38,118 bases of DNA from JACKCP01 sp034007295 (GTDB taxonomy: Bacteria; Desulfobacterota; Desulfobacteria; Desulfobacterales; JACKCP01). The stretch is from contig JAVERC010000034.1 in NCBI GenBank assembly GCA_034007295.1, forward strand, positions 1 to 38,118. Direction: 5' to 3'. The notes beneath the pieces are model-generated. The model was not told the DNA's origin and searched no databases. It saw nothing but the letters and a program-made list of their open reading frames with translations. This document shows, in pieces, positions 23,465 to 32,198 of this stretch. Position 1 is the first letter of the stretch; each line of letters starts with the position of its first letter. The position numbers were made by a program, and so were the translations under genes.

Positions 23465-25867
23465 TTAAAGGACTGACTCTAGTTTTTCCAGAAGCTGCTT
23501 TGAAGAATAAGGTTTTTTTATAAAGCAACAAGCTCCCTTTTCAACCAAAGATGCCTGAGTAGAATTTTTATAAAAACCAGAAGCTATAATAATTTTTGCA
23601 TTTGGATTAATTGCAATTATCTCTTCAAGACATTTATTGCCGTCCATTTCAGGCATAATCATATCAAGAACTACAGCATCAATTTTGTCCTTATATTTTT
23701 TATATTGTTCAATTCCTTCCAACCCATTTTGTGCTGTAATTACATTATATCCGCTTTGTTCAAGAATTTTTGAAGCAAGAGTCCTTATCATTTCTTCATC
23801 ATCAATAACTAAAATAAGTGAAGGCTTAAAAGGCTTTAACTTGCCAGTTTTTTTGGGAATTTCTTGTTGGTAAATATCTTTTTCTACAGGAATATAAATA
23901 TGAAAACTTGTGCCAACATTTTCTTCACTATAAACATTAATGGCTCCCTGATGCTGCTGAATTACCCCATATACAGTTGAAAGCCCAAGACCTGTGCCTT
24001 TTTCCTTTGTTGTAAAAAAAGGCTCAAAAATTTTTTTCTGAAGAGCAATAGACATACCTTTGCCTGTATCTGTTATAGAAGCACAAATATATTCTCCTGG
24101 TACAATTTGAAAAGGGCTTGCACTGCAAAATAGCTCATCAAGATAAATATTGGAAGTTTCAATTGTAATGGTTCCGCCTCCTGGCATCGCATCCCTGGCA
24201 TTTAATCCAAGATTTATTATTACATTTTCCATTCTGGCAGGATTCAGCATGACAAAATAGTCTTTTGCATTTAAATTAAGGATAATTTTTACGTCAGGGT
24301 CTATTCCATGTTTTAAAATTGAGCAGGCATTTTCCAAAATTTTATGAAAAGATTCTCTTTTCATTTCAAGTGGAGACTTCCTTGAAAAAGAAAGAAGCTT
24401 TGACGTAAGGTCTGATGCTCTTTCACAAGCCTGTTTTAAAATTGCTGTCATTGAGCGGTTTTCATCATTTGGGTCAAGCTTTAGTTCCAAAATCTCTGCA
24501 ACGCCCATTATGGCACTAAGCATATTATTAAAATCATGGGCAACTCCTCCGGCAAGTCTTCCCAATGCATCCATTTTCTGTGAGTGCTGAAGCTGTTTTT
24601 CAAGCTCATATTCCCTTGTAATATCTCTTATTACAAATACTCCGCCTGTAATTTTTCCATTTTTATCTTTGATTGGTGAACCTGAACCTGAAATAACAAA
24701 TTCTTCACCAGATTCAGATTCTACTATAAACGGCTCTTCAAGAGATCTTTTCTGGCCTTTCTTAAGTATGAGATCAACTCTTAGATCAATTTCCTCACTA
24801 TAAATATTTTTCATTTTGATACACTCAAAATAAGGCCTTCCCTTTACATTTTCCATTTTAAGGCCAAACATTGATTCAGCAGAAGTATTAAGCCACACAA
24901 TTTTTTCTTCATCGTCAATTGTAATAACCCCGTCTCCAATTGACTCAAGGGTTATTTTAAGATTTTCCTCTGCTTCTTTCCTTTTATTTATTTCAGATGA
25001 AAGCTCATTGGTCTTTTCTTTTACTTTTCTCCCAAGAGAATATGTCCAAAAAAAACCTAGCCCTGCAAAAAAAACAAAAATCAATACAGTAACAACAAAA
25101 TAGCCAAAAATATCTTTATAAGCTTCTCTTTTTTCATACTTCCCAAACCATTTTTCATAGAGCTTATTATATGTTCCGTTTGTTTTTAGAATAAAAAGAC
25201 TTTCATTAAGATTTTCTATTAAACGAGTGTTACCTTTTTTTACTGCAAAGCAATACTGAAGAGCTGGGAGATCAGTGTTTAAATATTTTATACCTTTAAT
25301 TTTATTTTTATAAATATAATATGCTCCCTGAATTTTAGATGAAAGAAGAACAGCATCAACTTCATTTTTTTGAAGCAGCTTAATTGCATCTACAGGGTCG
25401 TTGCCTGTTTTAATCACAGAAGTTTTATAATTTTTCAGAGCATATTCATGCATAAAATCTTTTTTTTGGACCCCTATCCTAAGTCCCTCAATATCTGCCA
25501 AATTTTTTACAGGCGAGTTATTTTGAATAAAAATTCCAGAAGACACAAGAATATAAGGAAGTGAAAAGTCAAATTTAAAATTTCTTTCTTTAGAATAAAA
25601 CATACCGGTAATAGCATCTATTTTACCTGTTTCAAGATCTTCTACAGTCTCATCCCAGGCCTTTAAATCAAAATCAGCATCATAACCAGCAAGTTTTGCA
25701 GCTTCTTTAAGCAGCTCAACATTAAATCCTGAAGGCTTTCCATCATCAAGAAATTCATAGGGTTTATAATTATGATCGCCTCCGACCATGATTTTTAAAT
25801 TTTCTGAATACCCCAAATTAAACAAACAGAAAACAAAGGATAAACTCAGAATAAAATATTTTCTCAT
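23465..25867 (-). CDS. Hybrid sensor histidine kinase with periplasmic solute-binding domain
   Basis: The order over 800 residues is: signal peptide (1-21), periplasmic type-3 solute-binding domain (about 24-245; YKPYEFLDDGKPSGFNVEL, KIDAITGMFYSKER), transmembrane helix (255-278) and coiled linker. Then come PAS (about 300-420), HisKA with His444 (GGVAHDFNNML), HATPase (NLGLNARDAMPGGGT, DTGKGM, GTGLGLSTVYGVI) and a C-terminal receiver domain with Asp690/Asp689, Asp735 and Lys785. It should sense a small amino-acid-like ligand and relay phosphate within itself to an unknown output. It shares its architecture with the broken kinase at 19674-22083. The Gate-domain gene follows. Confidence 0.93.
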   Translation of the reverse strand: MRKYFILSLSFVFCLFNLGYSENLKIMVGGDHNYKPYEFLDDGKPSGFNVELLKEAAKLAGYDADFDLKAWDETVEDLETGKIDAITGMFYSKERNFKFDFSLPYILVSSGIFIQNNSPVKNLADIEGLRIGVQKKDFMHEYALKNYKTSVIKTGNDPVDAIKLLQKNEVDAVLLSSKIQGAYYIYKNKIKGIKYLNTDLPALQYCFAVKKGNTRLIENLNESLFILKTNGTYNKLYEKWFGKYEKREAYKDIFGYFVVTVLIFVFFAGLGFFWTYSLGRKVKEKTNELSSEINKRKEAEENLKITLESIGDGVITIDDEEKIVWLNTSAESMFGLKMENVKGRPYFECIKMKNIYSEEIDLRVDLILKKGQKRSLEEPFIVESESGEEFVISGSGSPIKDKNGKITGGVFVIRDITREYELEKQLQHSQKMDALGRLAGGVAHDFNNMLSAIMGVAEILELKLDPNDENRSMTAILKQACERASDLTSKLLSFSRKSPLEMKRESFHKILENACSILKHGIDPDVKIILNLNAKDYFVMLNPARMENVIINLGLNARDAMPGGGTITIETSNIYLDELFCSASPFQIVPGEYICASITDTGKGMSIALQKKIFEPFFTTKEKGTGLGLSTVYGVIQQHQGAINVYSEENVGTSFHIYIPVEKDIYQQEIPKKTGKLKPFKPSLILVIDDEEMIRTLASKILEQSGYNVITAQNGLEGIEQYKKYKDKIDAVVLDMIMPEMDGNKCLEEIIAINPNAKIIIASGFYKNSTQASLVEKGACCFIKKPYSSKQLLEKLESVL

Positions 25868-25930
25868 TTGAGCCTTTTCAAATAATTTTTAACCTAAATC
25901 AAAATTATTGTACCTTACCTGATAATTAAT

Positions 25931-26069
25931 TGTTGAACGAAAACAGCCTTTTTTGTCCATTACTAAAGTAAAATTCAAAATTTAATCCTCAAAATACTCA
26001 ATTTATTCCTGAAGTTAAATTTTTCATCTTCCCTGAATTCAACAAAAAATTTTAGTTTTTGGCCAATCA
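25931..26069 (-). mobile_element. Family-1 palindromic element with perfect 9-bp direct repeats
   Basis: This reverse copy starts TGTTGAACGAAAACAGCC and ends TTTTTGGCCAATCA. It is flanked by the identical 9-mers ATAATTAAT at 25922-25930 and 26070-26078. Because this 9-mer lacks the TAG/CTA seen at other borders, it is the cleanest evidence that 9 bp of target are duplicated. Confidence 0.9.
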
Positions 26070-26098
26070 ATAATTAATAAAAACTATTTTTAAAAATT

Positions 26099-26872
26099 TT
26101 AGAATTTAAAACCTCCTTCAAAAAAAGGCCCTCTGAAATCAGTATCTATTCTTACATCTTCTTCATCTACATCAAGCTTTTCAATCCTATACCCTCCTGC
26201 TACAAAAACAGGCCCTAAAATATGATATCTTAGGCGTCCAATAAGACTGGTTATGCTGTTTCCCCCAATAGAAAGCATCCTTCCCTCTGCTTCAAGAGCT
26301 ATTCCAGAAATTGGCTCAAGCCTTAGATATACAAATCCCATTGGTATTGGAACATTTACAGATTTTGATTCTCTTTTAAGATCAGTTCCTTCAAGGAATT
26401 GTTCCATTGATGCCTCTATGTCAAGCAGCCTGAGGTTAATTCCTAAATCTGCCTGAAGTTTACCAAGAGTGGCAAGATTAAGCAGAGGCAGAGAAAATGA
26501 AACTGCAAAGTCATGATGATTTAATTTTAGTTCTGAATAAAATTTCTTAGTTCCATCAAATTGTGTATTGCCAAATTCAAATATCTTATCTGTTGTATGA
26601 TCCCCGTCACAGCTTAAATTTGTAGTCATAAATGTTATGTTAGGCAAAAGAAGGGGAAGCTCAAGGCGGATTCTTCCAGTAAGTTCAGTTTCATCATCAT
26701 ATCCAAGATCATTTTCAAGATAAAGATCATCGCCCTTATATCCTGCAAAACCGTCAGGGCCCTTAAACCATCCTCCAGCAGCTATTTCAAAATCTATCAG
26801 GGGGAGACAATAAGCATTAAAGGACAAAAAAATAAAAAAAAACAATACTGAAAATGTAAATTTAAACTTCAT
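26099..26872 (-). CDS. TIGR04219-type outer-membrane beta-barrel protein
   Basis: The 257 residues begin with a signal peptide (about 1-22, ending AYC-LP). They continue with the pattern LPLIDFEIAAGGWFKGPDGFAGYKG and alternating amphipathic strands, and end in Phe (FFEGGFKF), as outer-membrane barrels do. I recognise it as the TIGR04219 family found in delta-proteobacteria and other Gram-negatives; its function is not established. AGGAGGA precedes the ATG. It lies 18 bases after the 272-residue unknown gene, so the two probably form an operon. Confidence 0.88.
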   Translation of the reverse strand: MKFKFTFSVLFFFIFLSFNAYCLPLIDFEIAAGGWFKGPDGFAGYKGDDLYLENDLGYDDETELTGRIRLELPLLLPNITFMTTNLSCDGDHTTDKIFEFGNTQFDGTKKFYSELKLNHHDFAVSFSLPLLNLATLGKLQADLGINLRLLDIEASMEQFLEGTDLKRESKSVNVPIPMGFVYLRLEPISGIALEAEGRMLSIGGNSITSLIGRLRYHILGPVFVAGGYRIEKLDVDEEDVRIDTDFRGPFFEGGFKF

Positions 26873-26890
26873 TTGGCAATCCTCCTAAAT

Positions 26891-27709
26891 TTAGAAATTA
26901 AAATTTTCAGGCAGTCCGTAAAAAAAAAGATTGCTCTCAAAAGGTAAATATTTGCCTAAATCTTCAATCATTTTTCCCATTTCAGATATAGCATCATATC
27001 CTTTCAAAAATACTTTTTTTTCTGCCTCTCCTGAAAGTATATCTTTAAATTTTTTTTCACTTATTTGATTTTTTGTAAATAAGAATGCATTATTGTTTTT
27101 ATCCAATAATCCAATATTTTGGAAAAAAGAATCATTTCCTTTTTCAAATTTTTCCCCAAAAATATACAGATTGTATTTTTTACTTAAAAATGGAATATAT
27201 TTTAATGAACCTAATTCAAAAAAAACAAGGGCTAGCTCAAAAAAACCTTTAAAGTCATCTGCATCAAAAAGAATTTTTTCTTCTTTTAAAAGAAGGTCTT
27301 TATCAATGTCTGAAAAATCAAGATTTTTAATATAAGATGTTCTCAAATAATCAAGAGTGTCTTTTTTAACAGACTTTAACACATCAGAGTCACTAAGTAT
27401 TTTTTTTGCATTTTTAAAACTTATCATTTCTTTTAATGTAGGAGCTTTTCTTAAAACAACATCATCAACATCTGTTTCATATAGCCCGATCAAAGCATCG
27501 TTAACAATTACCTTTGGCAGGGTTTCATTTTTTACAAAAAGCTCAAGTCCTCTTTTTGAAACCGATTCATAACCACAGGTTTTAAGAAAAATCTTTAAAG
27601 ACTCATGATCTATTTTTGAATATCCATTTTCAGAATTTAAGGACAATTCTATTTTTTTTACCAAAAAATCAATTGTAATTTTTTTTTTAATATTTCTAAA
27701 CATATCCAT
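26891..27709 (-). CDS. Unknown 272-residue soluble protein
   Basis: I do not recognise a family. The protein is Lys-, Phe- and Asp-rich with no signal peptide or convincing transmembrane helix. It opens MDMFRNIKKKITIDFLVKKI and shows helical stretches (VSKRGLELFVKNETLPKVIV; FFELALVFFELGSLKYIPFL). Only one Cys is present. No strong ribosome-binding site is seen (AAGGA lies about 15 bases upstream of the ATG). It is transcribed just ahead of an outer-membrane barrel gene, 18 bases apart, which suggests a shared role at the envelope but nothing specific. Confidence 0.7.
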   Translation of the reverse strand: MDMFRNIKKKITIDFLVKKIELSLNSENGYSKIDHESLKIFLKTCGYESVSKRGLELFVKNETLPKVIVNDALIGLYETDVDDVVLRKAPTLKEMISFKNAKKILSDSDVLKSVKKDTLDYLRTSYIKNLDFSDIDKDLLLKEEKILFDADDFKGFFELALVFFELGSLKYIPFLSKKYNLYIFGEKFEKGNDSFFQNIGLLDKNNNAFLFTKNQISEKKFKDILSGEAEKKVFLKGYDAISEMGKMIEDLGKYLPFESNLFFYGLPENFNF

Positions 27710-28099
27710 AAATATAAAAAATCCTTATAAGTTAAGAAAACCCCGGCTTAAGTTTTAATACTTTTAAACTCCCAAATTTACAACTATGTAATCTTCTTTA
27801 TACACAGGACTAATCTGGAAAACCAAAATTTATATGGATTAACAAACTAAGACCATGACAAATTAATAAATTTCGGATAAATATCTAACATTTAAAAATA
27901 TGCTTAAATTTAGTTTACATTTTTTAAAATTTACCTTTTAAATATTCTAACAAAATTTTAAAAGGCCTTATTATTAGGAAAGATTCAGATTAATCTCTGT
28001 TGACACCTGTAAGGTTAAAGTATTATTTTAGCTGACTTAAGTGATAAAATTTGATTATACCAACAATTTTAAAAATTTAAATAAAAAATGGGGCAGAAA
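27710..28099. other. AT-rich divergent intergenic region
   Basis: No gene, RNA or dispersed repeat is recognisable here. It separates the divergent 272-residue gene and citrate synthase and so should contain both promoters. One weak AT-rich inverted repeat is visible (CCTTTTAAA near 27934 and TTTTAAAAGG near 27956). Confidence 0.6.
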
Positions 28100-29377
28100 A
28101 TGACAGATTCAGCTACACTCACAATTGATGGCAAAACCTATACTTTTCCAGTAATAATTGGAAGCGAAGGTGAAAAAGCCATTGATATCACAAGACTCCG
28201 CCAGGAGACAGGCTTTATTACCTTTGATCCAGGATTTGGTAACACAGGAAGCTGCTCTTCATCAATTACGTTTATGAACGGAGAAAAAGGAATTTTAAGA
28301 TATAGAGGAATTCCAATTGAGCAGCTTGCAGAGAAATCTACTTTTGTTGAAACTGCATATCTTCTAATAAACGGGCACCTTCCTTCTCTTGAAGAACTCA
28401 ATAAAAACAGAGTAATGCTAAATGATGCTTCTCTTGTTCATGAAGACATGCATATATTTTTCCAGAATTTTCCAAAGGCATCACATCCCATGGGAATTCT
28501 TTCATCAATGGTAAATGCACTAAGAAGTTTTTATCCAGAGCTTAGAGATGAAGATAATTTTACAAAAGATTTTTTGACCCTTATTTCAAAAGTAAGAACC
28601 ATGGCAGCCATGTCATACAGGTTTTCAAAAGGGGAAAAAATTGTATATCCAAGGCATGATCTTACTTACTGCGAAAACTTTTTAAATATGATGTTTGACA
28701 GCCCTGTAAGACCCTATGAACTTGACGAAGACATTGTTAGAGCCTTGAATGTATTTTTAATTTTACATGCAGATCATGAACAAAACTGCTCAACTGCTGC
28801 TGTAAGGGTTGTAGGAAGCGGAAGAGTTAATCTTTACGCTGCAATTTCAGCCGGAATTGCAGCTTTATGGGGTCCTCTTCACGGAGGTGCAAACCAGGCT
28901 GTTATTGAAATGCTCACAGATATTCATAAAAACGGAGTATCAATTGACGAGGTAATAAAAAGGGCAAAGGATAAAAATGATCCTTTCAGACTTATGGGTT
29001 TTGGACACAGGGTTTACAAAACCTATGACCCAAGAGCTAAAATTATGAAAAAAATGTGCGACAAGGTTTTAGCAAAAATATCCGGGCCTGATCCCCTTCT
29101 TGATATAGCAAAACAGCTTGAAGAAGTAGCTCTTACAGATCCTTACTTTGTAGATCACAATCTTTATCCAAATGTTGACTTCTACAGCGGAATAGTTTTA
29201 AGGGCAATTGGAATTCCTACAAACATGTTTACTGTAATGTTTGCAATAGGAAGACTGCCCGGATGGATTTCCCAGTGGAAAGAAAGCATGGAAGATCCAA
29301 ACTGGAAAATCAGCAGACCAAGACAGATATATACTGGTCTTTCTGAAAATGATTATATTGAACTGGAAAACAGGTAA
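28100..29377 (+). CDS. gltA: Citrate synthase
   Basis: The 425 residues from ATG 28100 match the hexameric Gram-negative type of citrate synthase, which condenses acetyl-CoA and oxaloacetate. Catalytic residues are His261 (GPLHGGANQ), His303 (GFGHRVYKT) and Asp360 (NVDFYSG). The family usually opens M-(A/T)DSATLTIDGKTY, so I prefer ATG 28100 to the in-frame ATG at 28088, which would add MGQK; GGGGC before 28100 is a weak ribosome-binding site. The gene is monocistronic with a strong terminator downstream. In a sulfate reducer it may serve biosynthesis or oxidative acetyl-CoA use. Confidence 0.95.
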   Translation: MTDSATLTIDGKTYTFPVIIGSEGEKAIDITRLRQETGFITFDPGFGNTGSCSSSITFMNGEKGILRYRGIPIEQLAEKSTFVETAYLLINGHLPSLEELNKNRVMLNDASLVHEDMHIFFQNFPKASHPMGILSSMVNALRSFYPELRDEDNFTKDFLTLISKVRTMAAMSYRFSKGEKIVYPRHDLTYCENFLNMMFDSPVRPYELDEDIVRALNVFLILHADHEQNCSTAAVRVVGSGRVNLYAAISAGIAALWGPLHGGANQAVIEMLTDIHKNGVSIDEVIKRAKDKNDPFRLMGFGHRVYKTYDPRAKIMKKMCDKVLAKISGPDPLLDIAKQLEEVALTDPYFVDHNLYPNVDFYSGIVLRAIGIPTNMFTVMFAIGRLPGWISQWKESMEDPNWKISRPRQIYTGLSENDYIELENR

Positions 29378-29404
29378 TAATTTAGTCTTTATCAAAAGCT
29401 AGGA

Positions 29405-29460
29405 TTTACTCTATTTTAAAGATTAAATTTTGAATCTTGCTCTAGAGTTGACAAAAAGCA
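29405..29460 (+). repeat. Family-1 remnant (right half)
   Basis: CTCTATTTTAAAGATTAAATT continues as TTGAATCTTGC and GAGTTGACAAAAAG, matching the right half of family 1. The terminator stem just after it (AAAAAGGCCGTTT) equals the next part of the element, so the terminator may have been built from an element tip. Confidence 0.5.
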
Positions 29461-29464
29461 ATTA

Positions 29465-29500
29465 AAAAGGCCGTTTAAAAATTTATCTAAACGGCCTTTT
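29465..29500. terminator. Bidirectional terminator between gltA and uraA
   Basis: AAAAGGCCGTTTA (29465-29477) is the exact reverse complement of TAAACGGCCTTTT (29488-29500), with a 10-base loop. T-rich tails occur on both strands. It separates the convergent citrate synthase and permease genes. Confidence 0.85.
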
Positions 29501-29567
29501 CCTTTACAGTGTTTGAAAAAATATTTTTTTAAATTATTTTTCACCTGACTTGAAAGATTTTCAGATT

Positions 29568-30800
29568 TTACTCTTTTCTGGCCTGAGGAAGAACAAGATT
29601 AAGAAATACACCAAGAATACCTGCAAGCCCTATTCCCTCAAGTGTAAATTTACCGGCAGAAAAACTCATTCCGCCAATTCCAAAAACAAGGATAAGTGCA
29701 ATTATTGTAAGACTTCTTGGCTCAGTAACATCTGACTGTGCCTTTACAATATTGTTCATTCCAACCACCATAATGGCTCCAAATAGTAAAAGCATTATAC
29801 CACCCATTACAGGAGATGGAATCGTTGAAAGAAAAGCTCCAATTTTCCCAACAAACGAAAGCACTATAGCAATAATTGCGGCCCATGTCATAACTCCGGG
29901 GTTAAATGCTTTAGTTAATGCAACAGCACCTGTAACTTCTGAATATGTCGTATTCGGAGGTCCGCCAAGCATTGAAGCCAAAGAAGTTGCAATACCGTCT
30001 CCAAGCATTGTATTTTCTATTCCTGGATCTTCAAGATAATCATGCCCTGTGACCTCCCCTATCGCAAGTATATCTCCAAAATGTTCAATTGCTGGTGCTA
30101 TTGCAACAGGCACAATAAATAAAATTGCAGACAAATTAAATTCAGGCAAAACAAAATCAGGGGCTGAAAACCATTTTGCATTGTATACAGGGCTTAAATC
30201 AACGAGCCCGAAAAACCATGCAACAATATATCCAGTAATTATTCCTATTAGAATAGGAATGAGCCTTACAAAACCTTTTCCAAGAAGAGTAGCTGCTATT
30301 GTGGCAAAAAGAGCTGACATTGAAATAAGAAGAGCTTTTGACTGAGGGATTATATTTGAGGCGTCAGCTTCTCCAACAGCCATTTTTACGGCAACAGGTG
30401 CAAGGATTAGCCCTATAACCATTATAACAGGGCCTGTAACAACAGGTGGAAGAATTTTTTCAATAATTTTACTACCCTTTACCCTGATAATTAAACTTAA
30501 TAAAATATAAACTACCCCAGCGGCTGCAAGCCCACTCATGGTTGATGCAATTCCCCATTTTGCAACACCAACTGAAATAGGTGCAATAAAGGCAAAAGAA
30601 GATGCAAGAAAAACCGGAACCTTTCCTTTTGTAATTGCCTGAAAAACAAGAGTTCCAAGTCCTGCTGTAAACAAAGCAACATTTGAATCAAGTCCGGTTA
30701 AAAGAGGAACTAAAACAAGTGCCCCAAATGCAACAAAAAGCATCTGGGCACCAAGTATTGAATCTTTAGCCTTAAATCTGTAGTCAAAATTGCCCCCCAT
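29568..30800 (-). CDS. uraA: Uracil permease (NCS2 family)
   Basis: This 410-residue polytopic inner-membrane protein has about 12-14 hydrophobic segments. The NCS2 nucleobase signature is clear: AIEHFGDILAIGEVTG with the substrate-site Glu, and GDGIATSLASMLGGPPNTTYSE. The family imports uracil or xanthine by proton symport. Uracil is favoured because upp lies next upstream on the same strand. AAAGGG precedes the ATG. The 686 bases between upp and this gene are filled by repeats, so the gene may need its own promoter. Xanthine or uric acid specificity cannot be excluded from sequence alone. Confidence 0.9.
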   Translation of the reverse strand: MGGNFDYRFKAKDSILGAQMLFVAFGALVLVPLLTGLDSNVALFTAGLGTLVFQAITKGKVPVFLASSFAFIAPISVGVAKWGIASTMSGLAAAGVVYILLSLIIRVKGSKIIEKILPPVVTGPVIMVIGLILAPVAVKMAVGEADASNIIPQSKALLISMSALFATIAATLLGKGFVRLIPILIGIITGYIVAWFFGLVDLSPVYNAKWFSAPDFVLPEFNLSAILFIVPVAIAPAIEHFGDILAIGEVTGHDYLEDPGIENTMLGDGIATSLASMLGGPPNTTYSEVTGAVALTKAFNPGVMTWAAIIAIVLSFVGKIGAFLSTIPSPVMGGIMLLLFGAIMVVGMNNIVKAQSDVTEPRSLTIIALILVFGIGGMSFSAGKFTLEGIGLAGILGVFLNLVLPQARKE

Positions 30801-30858
30801 AATTTTCCCTTTCTTAAATTTTTTTATATAAATTTTAATTTCATATATTTTTAAATAG

Positions 30859-30987
30859 CGACTGCCGGATAACTAAATTTTTTTATTCAGTTGAAGTGGA
30901 GAATTTAACTTTTAGAGCAATAGACTCTTAATGATTAAACTTTGAATCTGATGCCGAAATTTACAAAAAGGACGTTTCTCTTCAACA
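30859..30987 (+). mobile_element. Family-1 palindromic element, diverged
   Basis: This plus-oriented old copy starts CGACTGCCGGATAAC, continues through TTATTCAGTTGAAG and GATTAAACTTTGAATC, and ends CTCTTCAACA. The flanking 9-mers TTTAAATAG and ACTAAATAA share only six positions, in keeping with its age. It sits directly upstream of uraA. Confidence 0.65.
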
Positions 30988-31047
30988 ACTAAATAAAAAC
31001 TAAAATCAACTAATAAATTTATCCAAAAAAAACGCATGATATTTTTA

Positions 31048-31387
31048 CCGAATTGGACGATTTTCAAATTTGCCGCATATAACGTCAAATTGAATCAGGC
31101 TATACTTTTTCTATACGAGATACAATTTACCCCAGTAGATGAGGTAAAGTTGGAAAACTCGCAGGGTTTCATATTTTTAGATATAATAGCTGCTGAACGA
31201 AAACGGCCATTTTTGTCCATTCTTAAGTCAGATTCAAAATTTAATCCTCAAAATACTCAATCTATCCTAAAGGTTAAATTTTCATCTTCCTTGAACTGAA
31301 CAAAAAATTATCGTTTTCGGCCAATCACTATAATAGACTTAATTCATTAAATTTTTTAAATTCAAAATATGAAACGCTCAATTCAGG
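31048..31387 (-). repeat. Family-2 repeat split by a family-1 element
   Basis: The segments 31048-31181 and 31337-31387 together are the reverse complement of a family-2 repeat that aligns along its length with 1674-1870. Examples shared by both are AAAGTATAGCCTGAT, CGTTATATGC and AAAAATATGAA. The family-1 element at 31190-31327 lies in the loop region, with TATAATAG on both sides. Removing the element and one repeat restores the arrangement seen in the copy at 1674. Confidence 0.85.
31190..31327 (-). mobile_element. Family-1 element nested in a family-2 repeat
   Basis: This near-consensus reverse copy starts CTGCTGAACGAAAACGG and ends CGTTTTCGGCCAATCA. The flanking 9-mers ATATAATAG (31181-31189) and CTATAATAG (31328-31336) match at eight of nine positions. 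Its sharp borders within a recognisable repeat define the element ends better than any other copy. Confidence 0.9.
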
Positions 31388-31486
31388 TTTTAAAATCATG
31401 CGTTAACCAATTAATTACAAAAAACTTCTTAACCTAAAAACAAAAATTTAATTTTTGCAAATAATTCAAATTATTTATCTGGTATT

Positions 31487-32113
31487 TTATTTGGTTCCAA
31501 AAATCTTATCTCCGGCATCCCCAAGGCCTGGGATTATGTAACCTTTATCATTTAGCTTTTCATCAACCGCAGCAGTATAAATTGATACGTCAGGATGAAG
31601 TTCCTCTACTTTTTTAATACCTTCAGGTGCGGCGACAAGAAAAAGTCCTTTTATTGTTTTACATCCTTCTTTTTTCAACAAATCAACAGTTGCACAAAAT
31701 GAGCCTCCAGTTGCAAGCATAGGATCAATAATAAGAGCAATTCTTTCCTCCATGCTTGAGGGAAACTTCACATAATAATGAACAGGTTTCAATGTTTCCT
31801 CATCTCTGTAAAGACCTACAACTCCGACTTTTGCTGATGGAATCATATCAAGGACTCCATCCATCATCCCAAGACCTGCCCTTAATATTGGAACAACAGT
31901 AACTTTTTTCCCTTTAATCTGATCTACCTCAACATTTCCAGCCCAGCCTTGAATTGTAATTTTTTCTATTTCAAGATCTTTTGTAGCTTCATAGGTAAGA
32001 AGCCTTGCAATTTCAGATGCAAGCATTCTGAAATTTTTTGTGGCAAGATCATTTTTCCTTAAAATACCTATCTTGTGCTTTATCAATGGATGGTCTGCAA
32101 TATATAAGGCCAT
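31487..32113 (-). CDS. upp: Uracil phosphoribosyltransferase
   Basis: The 208 residues have the normal length of this enzyme, which makes UMP from uracil and PRPP. The PRPP-binding loop is DPMLATGGS (130-138). VPILRAGLGM (74-83) and the C-terminal uracil-binding YIIPGLGDAGDKIFGTK are characteristic. AGGGAG precedes the ATG. It lies 85 bases downstream of rnd and upstream of uraA on the same strand, a salvage pair commonly adjacent in bacteria but here separated by repeats. Confidence 0.97.
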   Translation of the reverse strand: MALYIADHPLIKHKIGILRKNDLATKNFRMLASEIARLLTYEATKDLEIEKITIQGWAGNVEVDQIKGKKVTVVPILRAGLGMMDGVLDMIPSAKVGVVGLYRDEETLKPVHYYVKFPSSMEERIALIIDPMLATGGSFCATVDLLKKEGCKTIKGLFLVAAPEGIKKVEELHPDVSIYTAAVDEKLNDKGYIIPGLGDAGDKIFGTK

Positions 32114-32198
32114 TTTATCTCCCTGGTTTTATTATTTTATTTTGTAAAAACTCTATAACCTGTTTTAAGACTATTATCAAGAAACTGAAAACTAAAAG

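Noticed and set aside
29752..30345. Plus-strand frames opposite uraA
   Set aside because: They are antisense to a clearly conserved permease; no initiation signals.
31036..31299. Open frame of 87 codons in the repeat region
   Set aside because: It runs through a family-2 repeat and into a family-1 element and has no ribosome-binding site; it is a chance frame in repeat DNA.
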